Assembly: GCF_900129745.1 (NCBI RefSeq)
Contig: NZ_FQWS01000001.1
Coordinates: 1,426,001-1,490,000 of the forward strand
DNA: 64,000 nucleotides
Source of the DNA: Winogradskyella jejuensis
GTDB lineage: Bacteria; Bacteroidota; Bacteroidia; Flavobacteriales; Flavobacteriaceae
Reading direction: 5' to 3'
The position numbers were made by a program, and so were the translations under genes. This document shows positions 33,847 to 41,321 of this stretch, in pieces; position 1 is the first letter of the stretch, and each line of letters begins with the position of its first letter. The notes beneath the pieces were generated by a model. It had not been told where the DNA came from. It ran no database searches and saw only the letters and a program-made list of their open reading frames with translations.

Positions 33847-34902
33847 ATGATTACAACAGATATAATTATTATCGGTGCTGGCCCAACTGGGCTTTTTGCC
33901 GTTTTTGAAGCGGGTTTACTAAAATTAAAATGTCATTTAATTGATGCTTTACCTCAACCAGGCGGACAATGTTCTGAGATATATCCAAAGAAACCTATTT
34001 ACGATATTCCTGCTTATCCCGAAATTCTTGCTGGAGATTTAACGGACAAGCTCATGGAGCAGTGTAAGCAGTTTGAGCCAGGTTTTACTTTAGGAGAGCG
34101 TGCTGAAACTATAGATAAGCAAGAAGATGGGTCGTTTATTGTAACCACAAATAAAGGTACTCAGCACAAAGCACCTGTCGTAGCTATTGCTAGTGGCTTA
34201 GGAAGTTTTGAGCCTCGTAAACCATTGTTAGATAACATTACAGATTACGAAGACAAAGGTGTAGAGTACATGATTAAAGAGCCAGAGATGTACCGTGGAA
34301 AAGACGTCGTTATTGCTGGAGGAGGTGATTCTGCATTAGATTGGAGTATCTTTTTGGCTGATGTAGCTTCAAATGTTACATTGGTACACCGTCGTAATGA
34401 ATTTAGAGGGCATTTAGATTCTGTAGATAAAGTGCAAGAATTAAAAGATGCAGGTAAAATTAATTTAATCACACCTGCTGAGATTACTGCTATTAACGGT
34501 AATGGAAAAGTTGAAAGCGTTGAGGTGACTAAAAAAGATGAAGCGCCTTTCAATCTTAAAACTGACCATTTTATTCCTTTGTTTGGCTTGTCTCCAAAGC
34601 TAGGTCCAATTGCTAATTGGGGGTTAGAGATTGAGAAAAACGCCATTAAAGTAAATAATGCTTTAGATTATCAAACCAATATTCCTGGGATTTTTGCCAT
34701 AGGTGATGGAAACATCTATCCCGGAAAATTAAAGTTGATTCTTTGTGGTTTTCACGAAGCTACGTTAATGTGTCAAGCAGCTTACAAAATCATAAATCCA
34801 GGAAAGCGATATGTTCTAAAATATACAACCGTGAGTGGTGTAGATGGTTTTGATGGGACACGTAAAGAAGCACCAAAGGCTGTTGTCAAAACAATCGACT
34901 AG
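33847..34902 (+). CDS. Ferredoxin--NADP reductase, thioredoxin reductase-like
   Basis: A 351-residue two-dinucleotide-binding flavoprotein: FAD motif IIIGAGPTGLFAVFEAG (about 7-23), NADPH motif VVIAGGGDSALDW (about 155-167), and the C-terminal FAD-binding GDGNIYPGKL. It lacks the CxxC of true thioredoxin reductases, which is the mark of the TrxR-like ferredoxin reductases (FNR2 type). It sits one base overlapping the ferredoxin gene, so the two surely form an electron-transfer pair. Confidence 0.93.
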   Translation: MITTDIIIIGAGPTGLFAVFEAGLLKLKCHLIDALPQPGGQCSEIYPKKPIYDIPAYPEILAGDLTDKLMEQCKQFEPGFTLGERAETIDKQEDGSFIVTTNKGTQHKAPVVAIASGLGSFEPRKPLLDNITDYEDKGVEYMIKEPEMYRGKDVVIAGGGDSALDWSIFLADVASNVTLVHRRNEFRGHLDSVDKVQELKDAGKINLITPAEITAINGNGKVESVEVTKKDEAPFNLKTDHFIPLFGLSPKLGPIANWGLEIEKNAIKVNNALDYQTNIPGIFAIGDGNIYPGKLKLILCGFHEATLMCQAAYKIINPGKRYVLKYTTVSGVDGFDGTRKEAPKAVVKTID

Positions 34903-35237
34903 TGGATAAGAATGATGTAACGATAACAATTATCGACCGTGATGGTGTAACCCATCAAATTGAAGCACCAACGGATATGGCTATGAACCTAATGGAAGTT
35001 GTGCGTTCATATGAGTTAGCTCCAGAAGGTACTATTGGTGTATGTGGAGGCATGGCGATGTGTGCATCTTGTCAGTGTTATGTAAAATCAAATCACGAGC
35101 TTCCAGAAATGCAAGACGACGAAGAAGCTATGCTTTCTGAAGCATTCTATGTAAAAGATAATAGTCGTTTGGGTTGCCAAATCCATATTACTCCAGATCT
35201 TGAAGGCTTAGAAGTAGAGTTGGCTCCAGAGAGTTAA
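34902..35237 (+). CDS. [2Fe-2S] ferredoxin
   Basis: A 111-residue adrenodoxin-type ferredoxin with cluster ligands Cys48, Cys54, Cys57 and Cys92 (GVCGGMAMCASCQC and RLGC). Cys59 is an extra cysteine. Start is GTG at 34902, overlapping the reductase stop by one base; no other start gives a full domain. It likely takes electrons from the adjacent reductase for Fe-S or monooxygenase reactions. Confidence 0.95.
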   Translation: MDKNDVTITIIDRDGVTHQIEAPTDMAMNLMEVVRSYELAPEGTIGVCGGMAMCASCQCYVKSNHELPEMQDDEEAMLSEAFYVKDNSRLGCQIHITPDLEGLEVELAPES

Positions 35238-36137
35238 TTATTCAGTTCTGTAATCAATTAATTTCGTCGGTCCCTCCAATAAGATTCTTACAATTTTTAG
35301 AGTGCCATCATCGGCTGTGGCGATTTGCCATTTTATGAGTGAAATAGCGCCGTTTTCAATTTCAAGGCCTGTAATACTTCTTGGGTGCACACAACTCCCA
35401 TCATTAAAAAAAGCAATATCACCAGGTTCAGGAAAACGTGGTCTGTGGGTATGTCCAGCTATAGTAATTAGGTTGTCATTTTCTGTAATCCACTTTTTGG
35501 TTCTGCGCTCTACTTTAATGAGTTCTTTATAATTTTTCGCTGGGCTAGTAGGGTCAGCAATGCCCATAACGTTTAAAGGTTTCCATAGAATACGTACCAT
35601 GAAACGGCTCACTTTCCAAAATAAATAATTCCACCAATCGGCTTGATGGCCGTGACATAGAAATAATTCTTGCTTAGTTTCAGAATGTTCTAAGACGATA
35701 CCTTCATGATACTTAATATCACAAAATAAATCTTTGTTTTCTCCCGTTTTTGGGTCAAAATAGGTGTTGAGGTGTTTTTTAACATAACTTTCATTACGAT
35801 AAACCATATCATGATTTCCCCATATCATATGTAGTCTGCCTTCATCATGAAACTGCTTCATAAGCATGTATACATTCTTATGTGCATATAGCAAAGAACT
35901 AAAGGATAAATTTTCCCAAAGCTCGTCACCATCTCCTAATTCAGCATAATTAAAACCTTCATTATAATAATGCTTCAGGGCATGAAAGTAGATGTTTCTG
36001 TTGTTTGCAAAATCGTCAGCAAAGCTATTATCGCCACGATGACAATCGCTAAATAGAATAAATTTACTCGAATCATTAAACGGAATACGAGCAGCATTTT
36101 TGTAAGCCTTGTCTAATCTTTTTCTTGCTGAAAACAT
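35238..36137 (-). CDS. Metallophosphoesterase
   Basis: The 299-residue protein has the calcineurin-like metal site: FSDCHRGDN near 29-37, LGDGDELWE, IWGNHDMV and the later HGHQADWW and IAGHTHRPRFPE. The family includes phosphatases and nucleases; the exact substrate is not readable. No signal peptide. Its end abuts the end of the convergent ferredoxin gene. Confidence 0.9.
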   Translation of the reverse strand: MFSARKRLDKAYKNAARIPFNDSSKFILFSDCHRGDNSFADDFANNRNIYFHALKHYYNEGFNYAELGDGDELWENLSFSSLLYAHKNVYMLMKQFHDEGRLHMIWGNHDMVYRNESYVKKHLNTYFDPKTGENKDLFCDIKYHEGIVLEHSETKQELFLCHGHQADWWNYLFWKVSRFMVRILWKPLNVMGIADPTSPAKNYKELIKVERRTKKWITENDNLITIAGHTHRPRFPEPGDIAFFNDGSCVHPRSITGLEIENGAISLIKWQIATADDGTLKIVRILLEGPTKLIDYRTE

Positions 36138-36155
36138 AAAGTAAATTTAAATAAA

Positions 36156-36184
36156 AAATGCTTCCTGTGATTAAGGAAGCATTT
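36156..36184 (-). terminator. Terminator after glutaryl-CoA dehydrogenase
   Basis: Stem AAATGCTTCC / GGAAGCATTT with a nine-base loop; on the minus strand a T-run follows. It lies after the minus-strand gene that ends at 36227. Confidence 0.8.
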
Positions 36185-36226
36185 ATATTATAAGCTTAGG
36201 TTAGTTGCCAACTGAAGCCCAGCAAC

Positions 36227-37405
36227 TTATTTAAAAGCATTAAATCCAGTAATGTCTAGACCAGTAATTAATAAATGAATGTCATGTGTACCTTCGTATG
36301 TAATCACGCTTTCTAAATTCATCATATGACGCATAATAGGATATTCTCCTGTAATGCCCATGCCGCCTAACATTTGTCTAGCCTCACGAGCTATTTTAAT
36401 AGCCATATCTACGTTATTGCGTTTTGCCATAGAAATCTGAGCAGATGTTGCTCTGTCTTCGTTTTTCAATTGACCTAAACGGAAAGCTAATAATTGTGCT
36501 TTGGTAATTTCTGTAATCATCTCAGCCAATTTCTTCTGTTGAAGCTGAAATGCGCCGATTGGCTTGCCAAACTGTATGCGTTCTTTAGAATATCTCAAAG
36601 CTGTGTCATAACAATCCATAGCGGCACCAATTGCACCCCAAGCAATACCATAACGTGCAGAATCTAAGCAACCAAGTGGTGCTCCTAAACCAGATTTGTT
36701 TGGTAATAAATTTTCTTTTGGAACTTTTACATCTTGGAAAATCAACTCTCCAGTAGCTGATGCTCTTAAGGACCATTTGTTATGCGTTTCTGGTGTGGAG
36801 AAACCTTCCATACCACGCTCTACAATGAGTCCATGAATGCGTCCTTCTTCATTTTTTGCCCACACCACCGCAACATTACAAAACGGCGAATTACTAATCC
36901 AAAGTTTAGCACCATTTAGCACATAATGGTCTCCCATATCTTTAAAGTTTGTGGTCATGCCACCAGGATTACTTCCGTGGTCTGGCTCCGTTAACCCAAA
37001 ACTTCCCATCCATTCGCCACTAGCTAATTTTGGTAAATATTTTTGGCGTTGTTCTTCAGTGCCATATTTCCAAATAGGATACATGACCAAGGATGATTGT
37101 ACCGATGCTGTACTTCTTACGCCAGAATCGCCACGCTCTATCTCTTGCATGATTAAACCGTACGATATTTGGTCTAAACCTGCACCGCCATATTCTTCTG
37201 GAATGTAAGGGCCAAAAGCACCAATTTCTGCTAATCCGCCAATGATAGATTTAGGAAATTCTGCTTTTTGCGCAGCGTCTTCTATTATAGGTGAAACGTC
37301 ACGTTTTACCCAATCACGAGCTGCGTCACGCACTAATTTATGTTCTTCTGAAAGTAAATCGTCAATATTATAATAATCTGGAGCTTCGAATAAATCAGGT
37401 TTCAT
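36227..37405 (-). CDS. Glutaryl-CoA dehydrogenase
   Basis: Acyl-CoA dehydrogenase of 392 residues, closest to the glutaryl-CoA dehydrogenase subgroup, which oxidises and decarboxylates glutaryl-CoA to crotonyl-CoA in lysine and tryptophan breakdown. Signatures: FGLTEPDHGSNPGGM (FAD loop), the catalytic Glu in ESVITYEGTHDIH near the C-terminus, and ARYGIAWG. The ATG at 37405 is used; a GTG three codons earlier is also possible. With the saccharopine dehydrogenase at 14174 it supports lysine catabolism, although the genes are unlinked. Confidence 0.9.
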   Translation of the reverse strand: MKPDLFEAPDYYNIDDLLSEEHKLVRDAARDWVKRDVSPIIEDAAQKAEFPKSIIGGLAEIGAFGPYIPEEYGGAGLDQISYGLIMQEIERGDSGVRSTASVQSSLVMYPIWKYGTEEQRQKYLPKLASGEWMGSFGLTEPDHGSNPGGMTTNFKDMGDHYVLNGAKLWISNSPFCNVAVVWAKNEEGRIHGLIVERGMEGFSTPETHNKWSLRASATGELIFQDVKVPKENLLPNKSGLGAPLGCLDSARYGIAWGAIGAAMDCYDTALRYSKERIQFGKPIGAFQLQQKKLAEMITEITKAQLLAFRLGQLKNEDRATSAQISMAKRNNVDMAIKIAREARQMLGGMGITGEYPIMRHMMNLESVITYEGTHDIHLLITGLDITGFNAFK

Positions 37406-37466
37406 TGGTATCACATTTTTAATGAAACAAAAGTAACGAAAACGTTTTCAGTGAACAACCAAACTA

Positions 37467-38183
37467 TTACATTTTCAAGTAGAAATCTTTGGTAAGATTA
37501 ATGTAATCTTCAGTGTAGTTGTGTCTTCCATTTTCAATAATTAATTCTGAAATGGATAGCTCTCTTTTTTGAAATGAAAACTCAATCAGACTTCGTTTTA
37601 TATTAGAGTGCGAATCGCCTTTTACATGAAGTATTCGGGAAGGGAATAAATTGAATTTTGATGCGAGTTCAATAAAACGTTTTTCTTCATTAAAGGGAAT
37701 AACAACTGAGAACAAACCATTTTCTGACAATAGTTTTGAAACAGCATAAACCAAATGCTCAAAAGGCATGGCGTCTTGAAATCTAGCTAAATCTCGTGAA
37801 GCGTTTTCAGTTTTGTAATCTTCGGAATAAAAAGGTGGATTGCAAACGATGGAGTCGTATTTATCATCGACTTCCTCTGTATATTCTAAAAGCGAGGCGT
37901 GATAACAAAAAAGGCGGTCGCTCCAGGGCGAATTTTCAAAATTATCGGTACATTGCTCGTAAGCATTTGTATCTATTTCTATGGCTTCAATAAGTTGAGC
38001 GTTTGTGCGTTGTGCTAACATTAGCGATAATATACCAGTACCCGCGCCAATGTCTAGTATAGCAAAAGGGTGATGCTCTACAGAAGCCCATGCGCCGAGT
38101 AAAACACTGTCTGTGCCAATTTTCATGGCGCAGCAATCTTGTTTTATTTCAAACTGTTTAAACTTAAAAGGAGCGGAACTCAT
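37467..38183 (-). CDS. trmN6: tRNA1(Val) (adenine(37)-N6)-methyltransferase
   Basis: A 238-residue SAM methyltransferase with motif I LDIGAGTGILSLML (about 43-56) and the N6-adenine signature VCNPPFYSED (about 112-121), like E. coli YfiC. It modifies A37 of tRNA-Val. It begins at the ATG that shares one base with the rimM stop codon, so it is the last gene of the rpsP-rimM-trmN6 operon. Confidence 0.92.
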   Translation of the reverse strand: MSSAPFKFKQFEIKQDCCAMKIGTDSVLLGAWASVEHHPFAILDIGAGTGILSLMLAQRTNAQLIEAIEIDTNAYEQCTDNFENSPWSDRLFCYHASLLEYTEEVDDKYDSIVCNPPFYSEDYKTENASRDLARFQDAMPFEHLVYAVSKLLSENGLFSVVIPFNEEKRFIELASKFNLFPSRILHVKGDSHSNIKRSLIEFSFQKRELSISELIIENGRHNYTEDYINLTKDFYLKM

Positions 38184-38713
38184 TATTGGGAAAGGTATAA
38201 ATCTATCAATCCTTGAGGTGTATTAACAATTACCGTTTTGTTGTCTCTATCTATTTTAACGATAAATTCGTCATTCATTGGTACTAGGATTTCGACACCT
38301 TGTCTATCCACTTCAAACAATGCTTGAGAAGTTGTGTCATTAACACCAACTATTTTTCCAACTAAACCAAAATTTTCATCTTTCATTGTAAAGCCAATGA
38401 TTTCATGAAAGTAGAACTTGTTACCTTCTAGTTTTGGGAGTAGCTCTAAGGGAAGATATAGGTCAGATTTTAAAAGTGCATCAGCATCGGCTTCAGTGTC
38501 TACATCTTCAAATTTTAATCGTAATAAGTCAGATTTATGCAATTGAGATGCTTCAATGAAAAATGGGACGAGATTCCCTCTTAGGTCTATAAAAATAGCA
38601 TCTAAATTATCGTATAAATCAGGTTCATCCGTATCTAGTTTAGCTAAAAGTTCACCTTTAAAGCTATACTTCTTTACTATTTTTCCTAAATAAAAACAAT
38701 CGTCTTTTTTCAT
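38183..38713 (-). CDS. rimM: Ribosome maturation factor RimM
   Basis: RimM helps assemble the 30S head together with S19. The 176-residue product has the typical N-terminal beta-barrel (KKDDCFYLGKIVKKYSFKGE) and a C-terminal PRC-barrel (about 95-170; FYFHEIIGFTM and GVNDTTSQALFEV). I start it at the ATG at 38713; the frame is open to 38812, but the 33 extra residues would run through the terminator hairpin at 38727 and into the rpsP C-terminus. Confidence 0.94.
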   Translation of the reverse strand: MKKDDCFYLGKIVKKYSFKGELLAKLDTDEPDLYDNLDAIFIDLRGNLVPFFIEASQLHKSDLLRLKFEDVDTEADADALLKSDLYLPLELLPKLEGNKFYFHEIIGFTMKDENFGLVGKIVGVNDTTSQALFEVDRQGVEILVPMNDEFIVKIDRDNKTVIVNTPQGLIDLYLSQ

Positions 38714-38726
38714 GATTTGAAATAAA

Positions 38727-38753
38727 AAACCCAGACACAAAATGTCTGGGTTT
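38727..38753 (-). terminator. Terminator or attenuator between rpsP and rimM
   Basis: An 11-bp perfect stem (AAACCCAGACA / TGTCTGGGTTT) with a CAAAA loop, followed on the minus strand by T residues. It may reduce rimM expression relative to rpsP. Confidence 0.85.
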
Positions 38754-38774
38754 AAAAGTATAAAAATTAATTTT

Positions 38775-39275
38775 TTATTCTTCTTCGTTTGAAGCTTCAG
38801 TTTCCTCAGCAACTTCTTCTTCTACAACAGGAGTTGCAGCAGCAATACGTGCCTCGTTAACCGCTTTTTCAGCTTCTAATGCTTTAGCTTTAGCATCCGC
38901 ATCAGCTTTTGATAAGCCATCAGCTTTAGCTTGTACTTTAGCAGCTTTTTCTTCTAACCAAGCGTTGAATTTAGCTTCAGCTTGCTCTTCAGTTAAAGCA
39001 CCTTTAGTAACACCACCAGCTAAATGCTTCTTTAACAAAGCACCTTTGTAAGATAAAATAGCTCTCGCTGTATCTGTTGGTTGTGCCCCATTGTTTAACC
39101 ATTGTACAGCACCATCAACATCAAGTTCTATTTGTGCAGGGTTAACGTTTGGGTTGTAAATACCTAATTTCTCAAGGTATTTACCATCTCTTTTTGCGCG
39201 AGCATCAGCCGCAACAATCCAGTAAAAAGGTTTTCCTTTTTTCCCGTGTCTTTGTAATCTAATTTTTACAGGCAT
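38775..39275 (-). CDS. rpsP: 30S ribosomal protein S16
   Basis: S16 of 166 residues. The conserved part is the first 80 or so residues (VKIRLQRHGKKGKPFYW, GKYLEKLGIYNP). The rest is an Ala/Glu/Lys-rich, probably helical and acidic extension (ending ETEASNEEE) that is common in Bacteroidota S16 proteins and missing from E. coli. First gene of the operon with rimM and trmN6, with a good promoter upstream. Confidence 0.97.
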   Translation of the reverse strand: MPVKIRLQRHGKKGKPFYWIVAADARAKRDGKYLEKLGIYNPNVNPAQIELDVDGAVQWLNNGAQPTDTARAILSYKGALLKKHLAGGVTKGALTEEQAEAKFNAWLEEKAAKVQAKADGLSKADADAKAKALEAEKAVNEARIAAATPVVEEEVAEETEASNEEE

Positions 39276-39289
39276 AATAATTAATTAGT

Positions 39290-39304
39290 TGAGGTTCTCG
39301 ACCT
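39290..39304 (-). promoter_or_regulatory. Hairpin in the rpsP leader
   Basis: GAGGT-CGAGA-ACCTC on the minus strand forms a 5-bp hairpin about 15 bases upstream of the rpsP ATG; it may act in translational or autogenous control, but that is not known. Confidence 0.4.
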
Positions 39305-39322
39305 CTGTTATTAATGAGGGCG

Positions 39323-39352
39323 CAAAGATAGTATATTTTTTTAATTTTCAAG
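39323..39352 (-). promoter_or_regulatory. Promoter of the rpsP operon
   Basis: On the minus strand CTTG, an 18-base spacer, then TATCTTTG (39330-39323), which fits TAnnTTTG. It gives a leader of about 45 bases. Confidence 0.6.
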
Positions 39353-39441
39353 CTTTTATCTTAGGTAAAGATATATCGAAAAAATAATATACTTTTGACA
39401 GCTATTATACGTTATAAAAACTGCTGATTAAAGAAAATAAG

Positions 39442-40515
39442 ATGAATAAAAATATCTTTCTTATATTAATAATAGCGCTCTTTTATGGTTGCGCTGAGGA
39501 AATAGAATTTAGTAACCCTGCGGTTCAAGGTAATTTTGAAGGGCAAGCTTGGAGGGCAACTGTACATACGGCTTCTACAAAAGATGGAGGTTTAATAGTA
39601 AGGGCACAAAGAGGAAGTGAAATATTGCTTTTATTCACAACACGTACTGATGTGGGTCAGTATCCTTTGGGTAATAATAATCAAAGTGAAGCAAGATTTA
39701 GAGGAGCTGATTTAATCACTTATTCTACTTTAAATGCACCTGATTCTTCAGTACAAGTTTTTCCTTCAGATGGACTTATAGAGATTACGGAATTGAATTC
39801 TGTTACAAATACAGTAACAGGAGAATTTAGATTCAATGCATTTACTGTAGATGGTCTTAATTCTGTAAACTTTATTGATGGTGTTTTTTTTCAAGTCCCA
39901 ATACGCGAAAATATTTTAGAAACTACAGGCGGCTCAACATGTGATTTGGCTTCTGCAGCAATTAACGATTTACAGACTGAGATAATGGCTTTTGAACCAG
40001 CACCAGATGTGGATTTGTGCTTGCAATATCAACAAGCATTAGAAGTGCAAGTCTCATCGTGTGTTGATGTTGATGGGTCTTTACAAATGATGTTAGATAA
40101 TATTGATTGTGAGGATAGTGATGGAGATGGACGTCCAAATTCGTTTGAGGACATAAATATGGATGGAAATCTTGACAATGACGATACGGATATGGATGGT
40201 ATTCCAAATTATTTAGATGATGACGATGATGGAGATTTTGTTCCTACGGCCATTGAAAGGGGAGATTTAGATGGAGACGGTATCCCAAATTATCTAGATG
40301 TTGATGATGATGGAGATGGCATATTTACCATTTTTGAAGCGCCAACAGCATCTCAAAATACGGACGGAGATTCATTGTTCGATTATTTAGATACTGACGA
40401 TGATGGAGATGGTATATTGACAATAGACGAAAACCCTGATCCTAACGGAGATGGTAATCCGGATGATGCTGTAGATACAGACATGGACGGTACGCCAGAT
40501 TATTTACAGAATTAA
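39442..40515 (+). CDS. Lipoprotein with thrombospondin type 3 calcium repeats
   Basis: The 357-residue product has a signal sequence and lipobox (FYGC, Cys16), a beta-rich domain (about 25-180), and a C-terminal block from about 228 rich in DxDxDG-type units, such as DSDGDGRPN, DMDGIPNYLDDDDDGD and DLDGDGIPNYLDVDDDGDG, typical of thrombospondin type 3 repeats that bind calcium. Likely on the outer membrane surface. No function is assigned; the high local Asp content is functional rather than spurious. Single gene. Confidence 0.85.
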   Translation: MNKNIFLILIIALFYGCAEEIEFSNPAVQGNFEGQAWRATVHTASTKDGGLIVRAQRGSEILLLFTTRTDVGQYPLGNNNQSEARFRGADLITYSTLNAPDSSVQVFPSDGLIEITELNSVTNTVTGEFRFNAFTVDGLNSVNFIDGVFFQVPIRENILETTGGSTCDLASAAINDLQTEIMAFEPAPDVDLCLQYQQALEVQVSSCVDVDGSLQMMLDNIDCEDSDGDGRPNSFEDINMDGNLDNDDTDMDGIPNYLDDDDDGDFVPTAIERGDLDGDGIPNYLDVDDDGDGIFTIFEAPTASQNTDGDSLFDYLDTDDDGDGILTIDENPDPNGDGNPDDAVDTDMDGTPDYLQN

Positions 40516-40539
40516 TAATAACATTTAATGTTATAAAAA

Positions 40540-40566
40540 TGCCGTTACCAAGTAGCGGCATTTTTT
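40540..40566 (+). terminator. Terminator after the calcium-repeat lipoprotein
   Basis: Stem TGCCGTTA / TAGCGGCA with one G-T pair and loop CCAAG, then six T. Confidence 0.9.
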
Positions 40567-40699
40567 GTTAAACCCTGTTAAATCAAGTGTTTTAATGCTA
40601 AGACTTGTTAAAATATTTTGTTTTTTGACCTCTACCTGTTATACTATTTTTGTGATGTGAAACAATAAGCATCTTAAAATAAATTATTGAATTTTTAAA

Positions 40700-41164
40700 A
40701 TGATAAAAGATAAAATGAAGTACGAAAAAATTATTTCCGACAAGTTAAACGAATTACTAATTAAAAACTATGATGCAGAAAAAGGATACATCAAAGCCAT
40801 GAAAGAAGTGGATAATGTAAACTTAAAAAACTTTTTTAGCAACAGAGCAGAAGAAAGAAGTCGTTTTGCACGTCAATTAAGAACTGAAATTTTAACATAT
40901 GGCGAATTACCAGAAGACTCAGGAAGTTTTAAAGGAACGATTCATAGAAATTGGATGTCGCTAAAGGCAACATTCTCATCTGATAATGAAGAAACCATTC
41001 TGGAAGAAGCTATTAGAGGAGAAAAAGCAAGCCTAGATGAGTATAATGAATTAATCACCGATACGAGCTTCCCAACTAGGTTAGTAAATCTATTGCGTGA
41101 GCAAAGAAACGCAATTGAATCTGCTATTAAAAGTGTAAAACTATATGAAGAAGTGTTGTCATAA
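40700..41164 (+). CDS. DUF2383 four-helix-bundle protein
   Basis: A 154-residue all-helical protein of the DUF2383 (PA2169-type, ferritin-like fold) family. Signs are the long Lys/Glu-rich helices, the phrase KNYDAEKGYIKAMKEV, and LREQRNAIESAIKSVKLYE at the end. The function is not known; relatives are stress-related. It could start at 40700 or, less likely, at the ATG five codons later. Single gene with a terminator. Confidence 0.8.
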   Translation: MIKDKMKYEKIISDKLNELLIKNYDAEKGYIKAMKEVDNVNLKNFFSNRAEERSRFARQLRTEILTYGELPEDSGSFKGTIHRNWMSLKATFSSDNEETILEEAIRGEKASLDEYNELITDTSFPTRLVNLLREQRNAIESAIKSVKLYEEVLS

Positions 41165-41185
41165 TACTTAATTAATAATAACTAA

Positions 41186-41213
41186 AGGCCACGTGAAAAC
41201 GTGGCTTTTTTTG
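41186..41213 (+). terminator. Terminator after the DUF2383 gene
   Basis: Stem GCCACGT / ACGTGGC, extended by A/T pairs, with a GAAA tetraloop and seven T. Confidence 0.92.
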
Positions 41214-41227
41214 TTTACAACTGTTTA

Positions 41228-41235
41228 TAACTTTG
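41228..41235 (+). promoter_or_regulatory. Bacteroidota -7 element upstream of dnaE
   Basis: TAACTTTG fits TAnnTTTG. It is 86 bases from the dnaE ATG, which would give a long leader; the nearest TTTG is 14 bases upstream, closer than usual. Confidence 0.35.
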
Positions 41236-41321
41236 GTTGCATATACCCTTTAATTCTCCTTATTTTTATAGACTACTTTTTAAAAAAGATAGCGTATAAT
41301 TTTTCAGTTAAATAGACAGGC

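Noticed and set aside
34245..34646. Minus-strand open frame of 133 codons inside the ferredoxin reductase gene
   Set aside because: It lies wholly within a well-conserved gene on the other strand and shows no recognisable domain, so it is a shadow frame.
38714..38812. Upstream in-frame start for rimM
   Set aside because: It would translate a terminator hairpin and overlap the rpsP C-terminus; the ATG at 38713 matches the family start.
39395..39420. E. coli-type sigma-70 promoter (TTGACA with TATAAA) before the calcium-repeat lipoprotein
   Set aside because: The spacer is only about 12 bases, and the phylum's main sigma factor uses TTTG and TAnnTTTG instead.
40100..40515. CRISPR array
   Set aside because: The short repeated units here encode the Asp-rich calcium motif in frame and have no constant repeat-spacer spacing; no cas genes are near.
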